This document shows positions 1-7,460 of a stretch of DNA of 64,000 nt, one piece after another. The position numbers and the translations under genes are program-made. The notes beneath the pieces are model-generated. The model had not been told where the DNA came from. It saw nothing but the letters and a program-made list of their open reading frames with translations, and did no database searches. This DNA is from Persicirhabdus sediminis (GTDB lineage: Bacteria; Verrucomicrobiota; Verrucomicrobiia; Verrucomicrobiales; Akkermansiaceae), in assembly GCF_016595495.1 (NCBI RefSeq), contig NZ_JAENIM010000009.1:1-64000 (forward strand), written 5' to 3'. The stretch's first letter is position 1. Each line of letters starts with the position of its first letter.

Positions 1-272
1 GATAGAGCGAGTAAAAAGTGGACCATGCCAATCCAAAACTGGGGACCAGTACTGGCTCACTTTTCCATTGAGTTAGGTAAGAGAATGCCAGACTTAAGCC
101 GCATCAACTTCTGATGCCTCATCACATCGAATGGTGAACGCAGCTCCAGAGAAAATCAGCATAACTCCGCATTGGGCAAGCCAATGCTGCGGCCTGCGGC
201 ACTTATATGATTTTGCTCTGGAACTCCGTCCTCCATCGAGTAAGAATTTTTTATCACTGATTCAAAGAATCA
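1..272. other. Gene-free leader region with nested inverted repeat
   Basis: No gene is seen before the first small ORF. The stretch holds a large imperfect inverted repeat: arms at 145-158 and 208-222 pair over 14 bp with one bulged base (G215). A second hairpin is nested inside, with ATTGG at 171-175 pairing with CCAAT at 181-185 across a 5-nt loop. The folded shape recalls recombination sites or transposable REP-like hairpins, but no element can be named. Confidence 0.5.
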
Positions 273-557
273 ATGATTAGAGTTAGACCAAAAACACAAA
301 GTTTCAGTCAGTCCCGAGGCGAAACTCCTATTTCCCGGACGACGGATGCGATTATGACCGCATCGTTCGGGTTGGTTCTTGTCACACTGATTCTGGTGTT
401 TCAAGTCTTCCACAATCCTCCCTTAACTGCGGGATTAATGGCTGGATTCTTTTCCGCCACAATTGCGGTTCGATGGTTTTTTGGCAATTACGCTTCGGGC
501 CCAAAAACAATTGCCGAACAAGGCGAGGATACCAAGCCTGATAACGTTCCGCGTTGA
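273..557 (+). CDS. Small membrane protein, unknown function
   Basis: A 94-residue ORF that I do not recognise. It shows two adjacent hydrophobic segments, about residues 28-46 and 50-68, so it is probably a small inner-membrane protein with a polar, charged C-terminus. A later ATG at codon 28 would start right at the first membrane segment and remains possible. It is the first of a run of plus-strand accessory genes separated by long spacers. The motif GTTAGAC at 282-288, resembling an attC R' box, lies inside its first codons, which weakens the annotated start. Confidence 0.45.
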   Translation: MIRVRPKTQSFSQSRGETPISRTTDAIMTASFGLVLVTLILVFQVFHNPPLTAGLMAGFFSATIAVRWFFGNYASGPKTIAEQGEDTKPDNVPR

Positions 558-652
558 TGCCCTCTCGTAACTTCGATATACTTTAAGCAAGAGACTGCCG
601 CCTTCTATCAGGTCGGCGCCCCTAAAACGTTCGCTTCGTCAGAAAGAAAACC

Positions 653-1156
653 ATGTACTTCATAAAATATAATCCGTTGAAACAACAATTGCGTGACAGA
701 AGCCTGTCTGAACGAGAGGCGTTACCCTATTACCTTTTACTGTGTGCATTATCCTCTTTAATGTGCTCATTACCCAGTTTTGGCGTTTTTAATTGGTGGA
801 ATGCTCTCTCTTGTTTGGTTGCTCTATGTGTAACTATTGGTGGAGTTATTTATAGTTTTTCTTGCAACGGTGGTTCCCAGGGAATTGATTTTATTCAAAA
901 AAGTGTAGTTTTGGGATGGGTTGTTTTTGTTCGGTGTTTTCTAGCCTTTATGCCACTTGCTATCGCTATCTATATCATCTTAGCAATACTGGAACACTCC
1001 TCTGAAAACACCTCGTTAGTAGATGTTATAATTGCGAATCTCTTTGGCATCATTTTTTACCAAAGGCTCGGAGTTCACCTGTGCGATATAAAAAATGAAC
1101 AAGCTAACAACGTCATGCACAATCTATCAGAAAAGGCGGCGGATATTGTAGAATAA
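653..1156 (+). CDS. Four-helix integral membrane protein, unknown function
   Basis: A 167-residue protein with four long hydrophobic segments (about residues 25-45, 50-70, 85-113 and 123-140) and a basic N-terminus (KYNPLKQQLRDRSLSEREALPY) that should stay in the cytoplasm. The text resembles short membrane proteins found scattered in accessory regions of many bacteria, but I cannot give a function. The gene is clearly AT-richer than the endonuclease gene at 3974, which suggests separate origins. It stands alone, with spacers of about 95 bp before it and several hundred bp after it. Confidence 0.6.
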   Translation: MYFIKYNPLKQQLRDRSLSEREALPYYLLLCALSSLMCSLPSFGVFNWWNALSCLVALCVTIGGVIYSFSCNGGSQGIDFIQKSVVLGWVVFVRCFLAFMPLAIAIYIILAILEHSSENTSLVDVIIANLFGIIFYQRLGVHLCDIKNEQANNVMHNLSEKAADIVE

Positions 1157-1667
1157 GCAAAGCTGGTTGTTCCTTTTCTAGCCAGTGATGCCCGACGCTC
1201 ACCCCATCACATCTACCTGCTCACGCAGCACCGAGCTGCATGATGCCTTTGTCACTATCGCACCAGCAGATGTGGTTTTGCATCGCTGGCGTGGCTTGTT
1301 TGGAGTGGAAGCTGCAGCCGTAGAAATGTGTATGTTTCCGCATTGGACAACAAACCTATTACACTCTTTTGCCAGATTGATAGGCTGTAGGGTGGTAGTA
1401 GAGAGAATGGTGAAAGCATAACTAACTATCAGCTAGTTATGCATTGACTCATTAGATATTTCTAGCAATCTGAATTAGATTCACTGGACACTGAAAACTT
1501 TCCACTACTAACAAAGTGCACAGCCCGCCACCATCATGCCCCCTATCAATCTGACTAAAAATGCCGCCCGCCAGCTCACAAAGATAATGATCATAGCCTC
1601 GGCTAATCTCGCGGAAAATGTTAAATCACACAACCATTACCACACACCGATAATGTTAGCCTCGAAA
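1157..1667. other. Spacer with stem-loop and attC-like boxes
   Basis: A 78-codon frame at 1185-1421 is open here but has no family resemblance and looks like chance. The spacer contains a perfect 9-bp stem-loop (GCATAACTA 1416-1424, TAGTTATGC 1434-1442). It also has a CTAACAAAG motif at 1508-1516 and GTTAAAT at 1620-1626, an attC-like pair. From 1409 to about 1650 it is similar to 6177-6370, upstream of a different gene. Confidence 0.5.
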
Positions 1668-2387
1668 ATGACGCACCTCACCTCTATCCTCTTTCTCGCA
1701 ATCGCTATGAATGCACACGCTGACTTGGAGTCCGGTATCACCGCATACAACAAGGGAGACTACGACACGGCACGGAAAGAATTCAACGCCGCGGCAGATT
1801 CCAAGGACCCTATGGGATTACATCTCCTGGCCTCCCTTTACTACCAAGGTCACGGCGTAGAGAAGGACTTGGGTCGAGCCGTCGTATTGTTCACAGAGGC
1901 TGCGAAGAAGGGTTACAAGCATTCCCAAGCGAACCTCGGCCTGATGTATCAAAAGGGAGACGGCGTGAAGAAGGATATAGAGAAAGCCATTTCCTACTAT
2001 ACTGCAGCAGGTAAGCAGGGTGATCTTCAATCAGCTCTAAACTTGGGGCAGATCTATCGCACTGGGAACGGAGTTGCCCCTGATCAAGCTAAGGCAGCTG
2101 CTTACTACAAGTTTGCGGCAGAACGTGGATACATTCCCGCCGTGAACGAATACGGCCTTCTTTTTGCACAGGGTCATGGGGTCGAGTTGGATTACGTCGA
2201 AGCGTTCGGTTGGGTGTCTTTTGCCGCTAAGACTGGAGATCCCCAAGCCACCAAGAACCTCAATCAACTGAAGGAGATTCTCGGAGATAAGGTTGGGGAG
2301 GCAGAGAATCGCGCCAAGGAGATCGAAGCTGCAATCAAAAAACAAGACGGTGCAGGACAACCGACTAGCCGCTTCGAGTCCAAATAA
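1668..2387 (+). CDS. Secreted Sel1-repeat (SLR) protein
   Basis: A TPR-like Sel1-repeat protein, usually a protein-protein interaction scaffold in the periplasm or outside the cell. The ORF opens at 1536. The ATG at 1668 is preferred because it begins a clean signal peptide (MTHLTSILFLAIAMNAHA) and lies 42 nt after an attC-like GTTAAAT box; the mature part starts near ADLESG. About four to five Sel1 units follow, each with the pattern A..LG.mY..G.GV.kD...A..yy..Aa..G, e.g. ANLGLMYQKGDGVKKD and LNLGQIYRTGNGVAPD. The C-terminal 35 residues are charged and probably helical. The gene stands alone among unrelated accessory genes. Product family is sure; partner unknown. Confidence 0.85.
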   Translation: MTHLTSILFLAIAMNAHADLESGITAYNKGDYDTARKEFNAAADSKDPMGLHLLASLYYQGHGVEKDLGRAVVLFTEAAKKGYKHSQANLGLMYQKGDGVKKDIEKAISYYTAAGKQGDLQSALNLGQIYRTGNGVAPDQAKAAAYYKFAAERGYIPAVNEYGLLFAQGHGVELDYVEAFGWVSFAAKTGDPQATKNLNQLKEILGDKVGEAENRAKEIEAAIKKQDGAGQPTSRFESK

Positions 2388-2403
2388 TCTCGGCAAATAC
2401 CAC

Positions 2404-2468
2404 CCTTAACCAGCAAGTCGAAGGTGCCCCTCCGATAGCCGGTGCCATCCCTTTGACTGACGTTAAGC
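2404..2468 (+). repeat. attC-like imperfect palindrome
   Basis: CCTTAAC (2404-2410) is the near inverse of GTTAAGC (2462-2468). Five bases inside the left box, AGTCGAAGG (2416-2424) pairs with CCTTTGACT (2450-2458) in eight of nine positions. The nesting of outer 7-mer boxes, short unpaired spacers and inner arms is the layout of integron attC sites (R'', L'', L', R'). It lies between the Sel1 gene and the next small gene, with the right box 19 nt before that ATG. A weak double hairpin arising by chance cannot be excluded. Confidence 0.4.
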
Positions 2469-2487
2469 TAAAACAAAGATCACAAAC

Positions 2488-2901
2488 ATGCCTCTATCAG
2501 ATATATTATGTTGCTCCTCGGAAGATCTAGAATCAATGATTTCAAATAACGATCCCTATTCAATTGGTTCTTGGTATCACTCTAAAGGGATTGGTTCTAT
2601 CGAACTATCGCAGCTAGCTGAATTCTTACATATTGGATCATACAGTGATATCCATGAAGGTTTTGATTTGGTAGGAGAACCTCTACCCGATGGTCCATGG
2701 CCAGAAACAATACCAGGTGAGCTTATCAACAAAATCAGATCTATCTCTAACGAAGAGATTGCGAGTGTAGTTAGTAAGTGGAGATCTATCGAAGAATTTG
2801 GAGGTTATGCCTCAGAAGAAAGCTTGCAGGGATACTTGGCCGACCTACGTGAATTCCTGAAAACGAATACAGGAAGCTTTTATCTTGTGAACTCACCCTA
2901 A
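2488..2901 (+). CDS. Small acidic protein, unknown function
   Basis: A 137-residue soluble, acidic protein with no signal peptide or membrane segment. I do not recognise the family. It has a readable alternating helix pattern and the phrase FDLVGEPLPDGPWPETIP near its centre; such single-domain orphan proteins are common in integron cassettes and toxin-immunity loci. It begins 19 nt after an attC-like GTTAAGC box and ends just before another CTAAC-containing spacer, so it may occupy one cassette. Confidence 0.6.
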   Translation: MPLSDILCCSSEDLESMISNNDPYSIGSWYHSKGIGSIELSQLAEFLHIGSYSDIHEGFDLVGEPLPDGPWPETIPGELINKIRSISNEEIASVVSKWRSIEEFGGYASEESLQGYLADLREFLKTNTGSFYLVNSP

Positions 2902-2933
2902 CAATCACCAAAACCCTCGCCCCACCTAACAAA

Positions 2934-3050
2934 GAAATACAGCCCCCTTTCAGTGCAGTTGAGTTCCGCCCCCCTCTCTGATAATTCTTACTTTAACCCC
3001 ACAGCACAAATCCCACGTAATGTTCTTGGGTGGAGTGCTTTACGTTAGAC
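2934..3050 (+). repeat. attC-like box pair
   Basis: ACCTAAC (2934-2940, fits RYYYAAC) is followed 117 bp later by GTTAGAC (3044-3050, fits GTTRRRY), only 8 nt before the acetyltransferase ATG at 3059. CTAAC-AAAG on the left pairs with CTTT-ac-GTTAG on the right with two bulged bases. The left end shares CTAACAAAG...AGCCC with the spacers at 1508 and 6266. The inner arms are not convincing by eye. Confidence 0.3.
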
Positions 3051-3058
3051 TAATATAC

Positions 3059-3589
3059 ATGTTTTACCGTAAAATCTCAGATTCACTAGAAATCAGACTT
3101 TCTGTTCCTCAGTTTGCAGAAGAGCTGTTCAAACTAACAGACCGGAATCGGCAGTTCTTAAAGCAGTGGCTGCCTTGGCTTGATTACATCGAATCAGCAG
3201 ATGATACTCGCTCATTCATCAACACTCAGCTGCTACGTTTTGCTAAAGGAGAAGCTCTTCACATTTCCATATTCTACAAAGATAAGCTGGTTGGTGTGGC
3301 TGGTCTGAATGAGATCGATAAGGTAAATTCCATCGGTTACTTAGGATACTGGCTTGGTGAAGAACACAACGGTCTTGGTATTATGTCGCAAGTTGTTACT
3401 GAGCTGATCAAAGTTTCAGCAGACTACTACAAGCTTCAGCGTATCGATATACGTTGTGCCACACCTAATGCTAAGAGCAGAGCCATTCCTGAGCGTCTTG
3501 GCTTTACTCACGAAGGCACACTTCGCAGAGCTGAGAAGGTTTACGATCAGTGGTTCGATCACGAAGTCTATTCACACCTCATAAACTGA
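3059..3589 (+). CDS. RimL/RimJ-type GNAT N-acetyltransferase
   Basis: An acetyl-CoA-dependent N-acetyltransferase of the RimJ/RimL (ribosomal-protein-serine acetyltransferase-like, YdaF) branch of the GNAT fold. Family marks are the early NRQFLKQWLPWLD block, the central GLNEIDKVNSIGYLGYWLGEEHNGLGIMS strand-helix (acetyl-CoA loop variant), and the C-terminal RCATPNAKSRAIPERLGFTHEGTLR, where the N..S..I.E.lGF pattern is typical. Length from 3059 is 176 residues, normal for the family. The frame stays open to 3020, but that stretch overlaps the attC-like GTTAGAC box, so the ATG at 3059 is preferred. The substrate cannot be deduced; small acetyltransferases are classic cassette cargo. Confidence 0.85.
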   Translation: MFYRKISDSLEIRLSVPQFAEELFKLTDRNRQFLKQWLPWLDYIESADDTRSFINTQLLRFAKGEALHISIFYKDKLVGVAGLNEIDKVNSIGYLGYWLGEEHNGLGIMSQVVTELIKVSADYYKLQRIDIRCATPNAKSRAIPERLGFTHEGTLRRAEKVYDQWFDHEVYSHLIN

Positions 3590-3973
3590 TCTTGGCGAAC
3601 AAGACTCTATATTCCAGCACTTCCCCGTCGAGTAGCTGGCATGGTGGCCATTTCAAGTTCAGCCCAAAAACTAGCTCGCTGCATGGTCCATGGTTAGTTC
3701 GTTAACCCCTCGGTGAGACTAGATAATATTTATATCGGCTGAGGGATATCCCATCCTTCTGGCAGATAAACTGCCTGGCTAGCTGCTTGCAAGAAGGCGA
3801 AATTTTAGGCTTTAGCACAGCATGTAAATATCCAGTTACGGTCAATTAGAGTAAATGGATTATCCCGCGAAGCAGGCCCTTCTCCCCCCCTGCCTCAAGA
3901 CGACCGTTTGTTTCGCAAAGTGTGTATTTTCTAGTTTGTTTTGTCATGACTTTTTCAAGTATGAACATCAAAC
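3590..3973. other. Spacer without a recognisable gene
   Basis: About 380 bp with no supported gene. It contains a short hairpin (GGCAG-ataaa-CTGCC near 3761-3775) and several small self-complementary stretches around CATGGTCCATGG. No convincing promoter was identified for the nuclease gene that follows. Confidence 0.4.
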
Positions 3974-5974
3974 ATGAGCAGAACAAACCTATTAATGGCC
4001 CTTCTTGGCATTGTGACGACCGCACATGCCAGCACGTTGACCTTTGAAGGTACAGGAACCAATATTCCAATACCCACCGACTGGGGAAGCGCTATTGCAG
4101 CCAGCGGAACGGGCTACAATATCGCCAATGGCGCCACACCCAACATCGCTCTCACTTGGTCGGTTGGCGCCGACGGAACTAAGGAGGAAAGATGGGATTT
4201 CTACAATGATTCCGAATGGAGCGGCGTTGCCCAGCTGAATGACTTCGAGACCGGTATCAGCTACTATCTCACTTTCACTCCCGATGCCGAATACGGCGTC
4301 GTGGTCGATTCGTTCGTCTTTCATGACTATGCTGGATGGCAAGGAGGCAACGACTTTTCATGGAACCTCTACCAGGACGCGGCTGGCGGTGAGTTGATTG
4401 CATCGGGCTCTGCTACTACGACCGACGGAGAGAGGCTCACGATCAACACCGGCATGGAAACTAACTATGCGGGCCCAGTGGTGCTTGAAATCATCAACAA
4501 CGAAACCAACGGCAAGCAAGGATCTGACCAGGCACTCGACGATATCACCTTCCGTCAGGTTAACCTCTCTGACCCCTCCGAGCCCACCGAGCCAGCGCTG
4601 CCCAACATTCCCTTCTCCGGCGAAGTCAAGCTGCTCGCGCTCAACACCTGGCATGCAGGCTCCAAGGTAACTGACGGTATCGACAAGATTGCCGACGTCG
4701 TCATGGGAACTGGTGCTGACATTGTCGCCTTTTCTGAGACCTGGCCGAACGATGACTTCCCCGCCACCCTGCTGGCCTCGCTCTCAGGCAAAGGGGCCTC
4801 CAACTACGAGGGGTGGCATGCCGGTGGTGATGTTTCACTGATCAGCCGCTTTCCCATTCTGGAAACTACAACGGTCTATGATGCGACGTCGAATAATAGA
4901 GGCTCCATCATCGCCTATCGGCTTCAGCTGCCTTCGGGCCACCCGCTTACCGTTTGCGTAGCGCACCTAGACTGGAAATGGTATGCCCTCTACCTACCGC
5001 GTGGCTATAACGGCGGAAACCCTAACTGGTCGATGATTGATTCAGACCCAGCTGACGGCATTCCCGACTATGTCAGCGATGTTACCGCTATTCTCGAGTA
5101 CGACCTGAATTCCAAGCGCGGCGACGCCATTGCGGCATTCATCGCCTACGCCGAGACTTTAACCGCCGCAGGTGAAGACGTCATCCTAGCGGGCGACTTT
5201 AACGACAGCTCGCACCTCGACTGGGTCGATTCAACCCGGAATATGTTTGGCCATAACAACTTGGTGATTCCATGGAACGGCAGCTTGAACCTGGCGACAA
5301 ACGGATGGGTGGACAGCTATCGTGAGATCCACCCCAACCCAGCTACCCATCCGGGCATCACATGGCCTTCAGACGCCTTCGAGAAAACCTCGACCAGCTG
5401 GACCCCTGCCAGCGACGAGCGCGACCGCATTGACTTTATCTATTACAATCAGCAAAACATCGCCGCACAGACTGCCGCAGTGGTCGGCTCGCGCGCCTAC
5501 TACGTGCTCAACGAGAAAACCGATATTGTTTCGGACGACACCTTCCTGTTGGAAGATCAAGATTGGCCCAGCGACCACAAAGGTGTGCTGACCACCTTCA
5601 ATTTTGCCGACTCCGACTCGGACGGCATGCCTGATTACTGGGAAATCCGCTACGGCCTAGACCCCAACGACCCTTCCGACGCGTTGCTTGATTCCGATTT
5701 TGACGGTGTCAGCAACCTCGATGAATATCGTTACCGCACAGACCCCACCAATGCAGCCTCGTTCTTCAAGGCAGAAGTTACTATGGACAATGCGGCCAGC
5801 AGCATGGACATCCAGTGGGACAGCAACAATGAATTGCTATACCGCATCAGCAGATCCACGAACCTCGAAGACTGGACCGTTTTGCAGGATAACATTGCCC
5901 CTACCCCGCCACAGAATACGTTCAGCTGCCCCACTAACAACGCCATGGAGTTCTTCAGGCTGGACACTCATTAA
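3974..5974 (+). CDS. Secreted endonuclease/exonuclease/phosphatase (EEP) family protein
   Basis: A 666-residue exported hydrolase. A signal peptide (MSRTNLLMALLGIVTTAHAS) precedes a beta-rich domain (about 25-205). The EEP (DNase I-like) domain (about 215-545) keeps its motifs: LNTW, FSETW, AHLDW, AGDFND and the terminal SDH. An acidic spacer follows, with thrombospondin type-3-like calcium loops (DSDSDGMPDYWE and DSDFDGVSNLDEY). The last 70 residues (LLYRISRSTNLEDWTVL...EFFRLD) form the cell-surface or secretion-associated tail often seen in verrucomicrobial exported proteins. It could act on nucleic acid, phospholipid or a phosphoester; the motifs do not decide. Its base composition looks GC-richer than its neighbours and CTAG is scarcer in it, suggesting a different history. 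Confidence 0.85.
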   Translation: MSRTNLLMALLGIVTTAHASTLTFEGTGTNIPIPTDWGSAIAASGTGYNIANGATPNIALTWSVGADGTKEERWDFYNDSEWSGVAQLNDFETGISYYLTFTPDAEYGVVVDSFVFHDYAGWQGGNDFSWNLYQDAAGGELIASGSATTTDGERLTINTGMETNYAGPVVLEIINNETNGKQGSDQALDDITFRQVNLSDPSEPTEPALPNIPFSGEVKLLALNTWHAGSKVTDGIDKIADVVMGTGADIVAFSETWPNDDFPATLLASLSGKGASNYEGWHAGGDVSLISRFPILETTTVYDATSNNRGSIIAYRLQLPSGHPLTVCVAHLDWKWYALYLPRGYNGGNPNWSMIDSDPADGIPDYVSDVTAILEYDLNSKRGDAIAAFIAYAETLTAAGEDVILAGDFNDSSHLDWVDSTRNMFGHNNLVIPWNGSLNLATNGWVDSYREIHPNPATHPGITWPSDAFEKTSTSWTPASDERDRIDFIYYNQQNIAAQTAAVVGSRAYYVLNEKTDIVSDDTFLLEDQDWPSDHKGVLTTFNFADSDSDGMPDYWEIRYGLDPNDPSDALLDSDFDGVSNLDEYRYRTDPTNAASFFKAEVTMDNAASSMDIQWDSNNELLYRISRSTNLEDWTVLQDNIAPTPPQNTFSCPTNNAMEFFRLDTH

Positions 5975-6017
5975 ACCATCACCACTTCTATCCTGAGCTT
6001 AACTAATGGCTCATCGA

Positions 6018-6050
6018 CTCTGCCTGGGAATATTCCCAGGCAGAATTTAT
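6018..6050 (+). terminator. Palindromic terminator after the EEP gene
   Basis: A perfect 24-bp palindrome (arm CTGCCTGGGAAT and its complement) lies about 45 bp after the nuclease stop and is followed by an A/T-rich run ending in TTTATTT. It is a plausible rho-independent terminator reading rightward. Confidence 0.6.
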
Positions 6051-6176
6051 TTCTAGCGGCAACCATGACGCAGTAGCTAAGCGCTCCAGAGCCCCGCTGA
6101 GCCAGCAAAAGGTGAACCGCTCCACTGATGACTAACATGATCACTTTGATAAACTCCATGACGCGCTTGAAGCGGC

Positions 6177-6377
6177 GAATAGTGAAACCTAGCTGACTAG
6201 CTATTTCATTGACTGATTAGAGATTTCTTTCACCCTGTACTATCTATACTGAAAACTTTCCTCTGCTAACTAAGGGCGTAGCCGCCACTATCATGAAAAC
6301 TAACTATCTAGCTATACATCCCGCAGATAGTTAAATCACGAAGTAATTACCACTAACCAATACTGTTCTACTCAAAA
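6177..6377 (+). repeat. Second copy of upstream module, with attC-like boxes
   Basis: This spacer is recognisably similar to 1409-1660. Shared blocks include CATTGACT.ATTAGA.ATTTCT, ACTGAAAACTTTCC, CTAAC.AAG, AGCC..CCAC.ATCATG and GTTAAATCAC. TGCTAAC (6264-6270) and GTTAAAT (6330-6336) form the attC-like pair. An 8-bp hairpin (TAACTATC 6301-6308, GATAGTTA 6326-6333) overlaps the right box. In both copies the right box ends 41 nt before the ATG of the next gene. Confidence 0.5.
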
Positions 6378-6902
6378 ATGAGCTTCAACTATTTCGCCAA
6401 CCCAAGGGCTTTCGCCTATCTCGCTGACGAAGGGCTGGCATGTCATTTCTGCAAGGCTACTCAGGACTGTCTCGATGGCTGCAATCTATTCGGCCAAGAG
6501 AATATCGAGGCAGTGTGCTTCGATTGCATGGCCGCAGGTAAGTTGATCGATTTGGATATTTCCACCAATCAGATCGATGAAGCCGCTCTCGACCCAGGCA
6601 ACGATCTTGAGGGAGTCGCCAACGAGATTACCTATTGCACCCCGTCAGTTCCGACGTGGCAGGACTGCTTCTGGCCAGTAAAGAACGGAAAACCCTACAG
6701 ATTCATCAAAATTGCATCGAAGTTGGACTACGACTCGAAGGAGCAGTTCGTGGCAACGCTTTTTTGCTGTGATCAGGACCCTGAGTTGTGGGAAATGCTA
6801 CCCGACCTGAAAATCGAAAACATGGAGGTAGGGCAGTATGACATTTCCTTCTATCTGTTCGAGGACTCTGGCGATAAGTTAACGATCTGGGATGCAAACT
6901 AA
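6378..6902 (+). CDS. CbrC (UPF0167)-like protein
   Basis: A 174-residue cytoplasmic protein resembling the CbrC/UPF0167 family, whose E. coli member is linked to colicin E2 tolerance; the biochemical role is not established. Marks are the N-terminal F.YF.NP.AF and two Cys pairs that could bind zinc (CHFC at 22-25 and CFDC near 48-51). The central TPSVPTWQDCFWPV matches the family's TP.Y..WQ..W block. The second half (PYRFIKIAS...EQFVATLFCCDQDPELWEMLP) diverges. The gene follows a spacer duplicated upstream of the Sel1 gene and fits the cassette-like pattern of the region. Confidence 0.65.
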   Translation: MSFNYFANPRAFAYLADEGLACHFCKATQDCLDGCNLFGQENIEAVCFDCMAAGKLIDLDISTNQIDEAALDPGNDLEGVANEITYCTPSVPTWQDCFWPVKNGKPYRFIKIASKLDYDSKEQFVATLFCCDQDPELWEMLPDLKIENMEVGQYDISFYLFEDSGDKLTIWDAN

Positions 6903-7033
6903 GCACAACAGCGCGTGGCACCAGAATCCACTCCCCGCTTCGAGTCGGATTTCGGCTGGTAGCTACAGACCTAAACCTGAACCGAAGCCTCGCCCAAAGT
7001 AGCGGATGTGTGGACTTCGGCGTTTTGCAAAAA

Positions 7034-7390
7034 ATGATAACCCATAAATTATTACAACGCCTCTTGGTATCAGCCATTCTCCTCTGCATGGTAGGATGTA
7101 GCAGCAAGAAAGTTATACGAGTCACCATCCTTAAGGATGGCGCTCCACTAACAAATTCTTCGATTTCGTATTTAGAACTCAGCAACAAACTAGGAACTGA
7201 AAGTCACACAGCTACAACAGACCAAAATGGTAAGTTCGAGGTCACACTAACAAGAGAGGATCAACCTCTAACTTACAATGTGTCGTTGGTTTCTGATGAC
7301 GAATCTATAGATATCGCTCGAGGTGGATTCAGAGGAAGCTCTCGGGTAGCTATGTGGGAGGAGAATGGATACAAGGTGTCCTTCAACTAG
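7034..7390 (+). CDS. Small lipoprotein with Ig-like/regulatory fold
   Basis: The frame opens at 7010. The ATG at 7034 starts a lipoprotein signal (MITHKLLQRLLVSAILLCMVGC) whose lipobox Cys is residue 22, giving 118 residues. The mature part (VIRVTILKDGAPLTNSSISY ... TTDQNGKFEVTL) has the pattern of a carboxypeptidase-regulatory-like or transthyretin-like beta sandwich. Such proteins are surface-anchored, and nothing shows the ligand. It is the last gene before the tandem-repeat block. Confidence 0.6.
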   Translation: MITHKLLQRLLVSAILLCMVGCSSKKVIRVTILKDGAPLTNSSISYLELSNKLGTESHTATTDQNGKFEVTLTREDQPLTYNVSLVSDDESIDIARGGFRGSSRVAMWEENGYKVSFN

Positions 7391-7460
7391 CTAGAAAAAC
7401 AACTAGCCTAAGAATTCGTTACTAAGAATAGCACCTGTCTACGGTACAGCTCGGGCCATG

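Noticed and set aside
1185-1421. 78-codon frame between the membrane protein and the Sel1 gene
   Set aside because: Codons look random, no family match, and it lies in the repeated spacer that carries the stem-loop.
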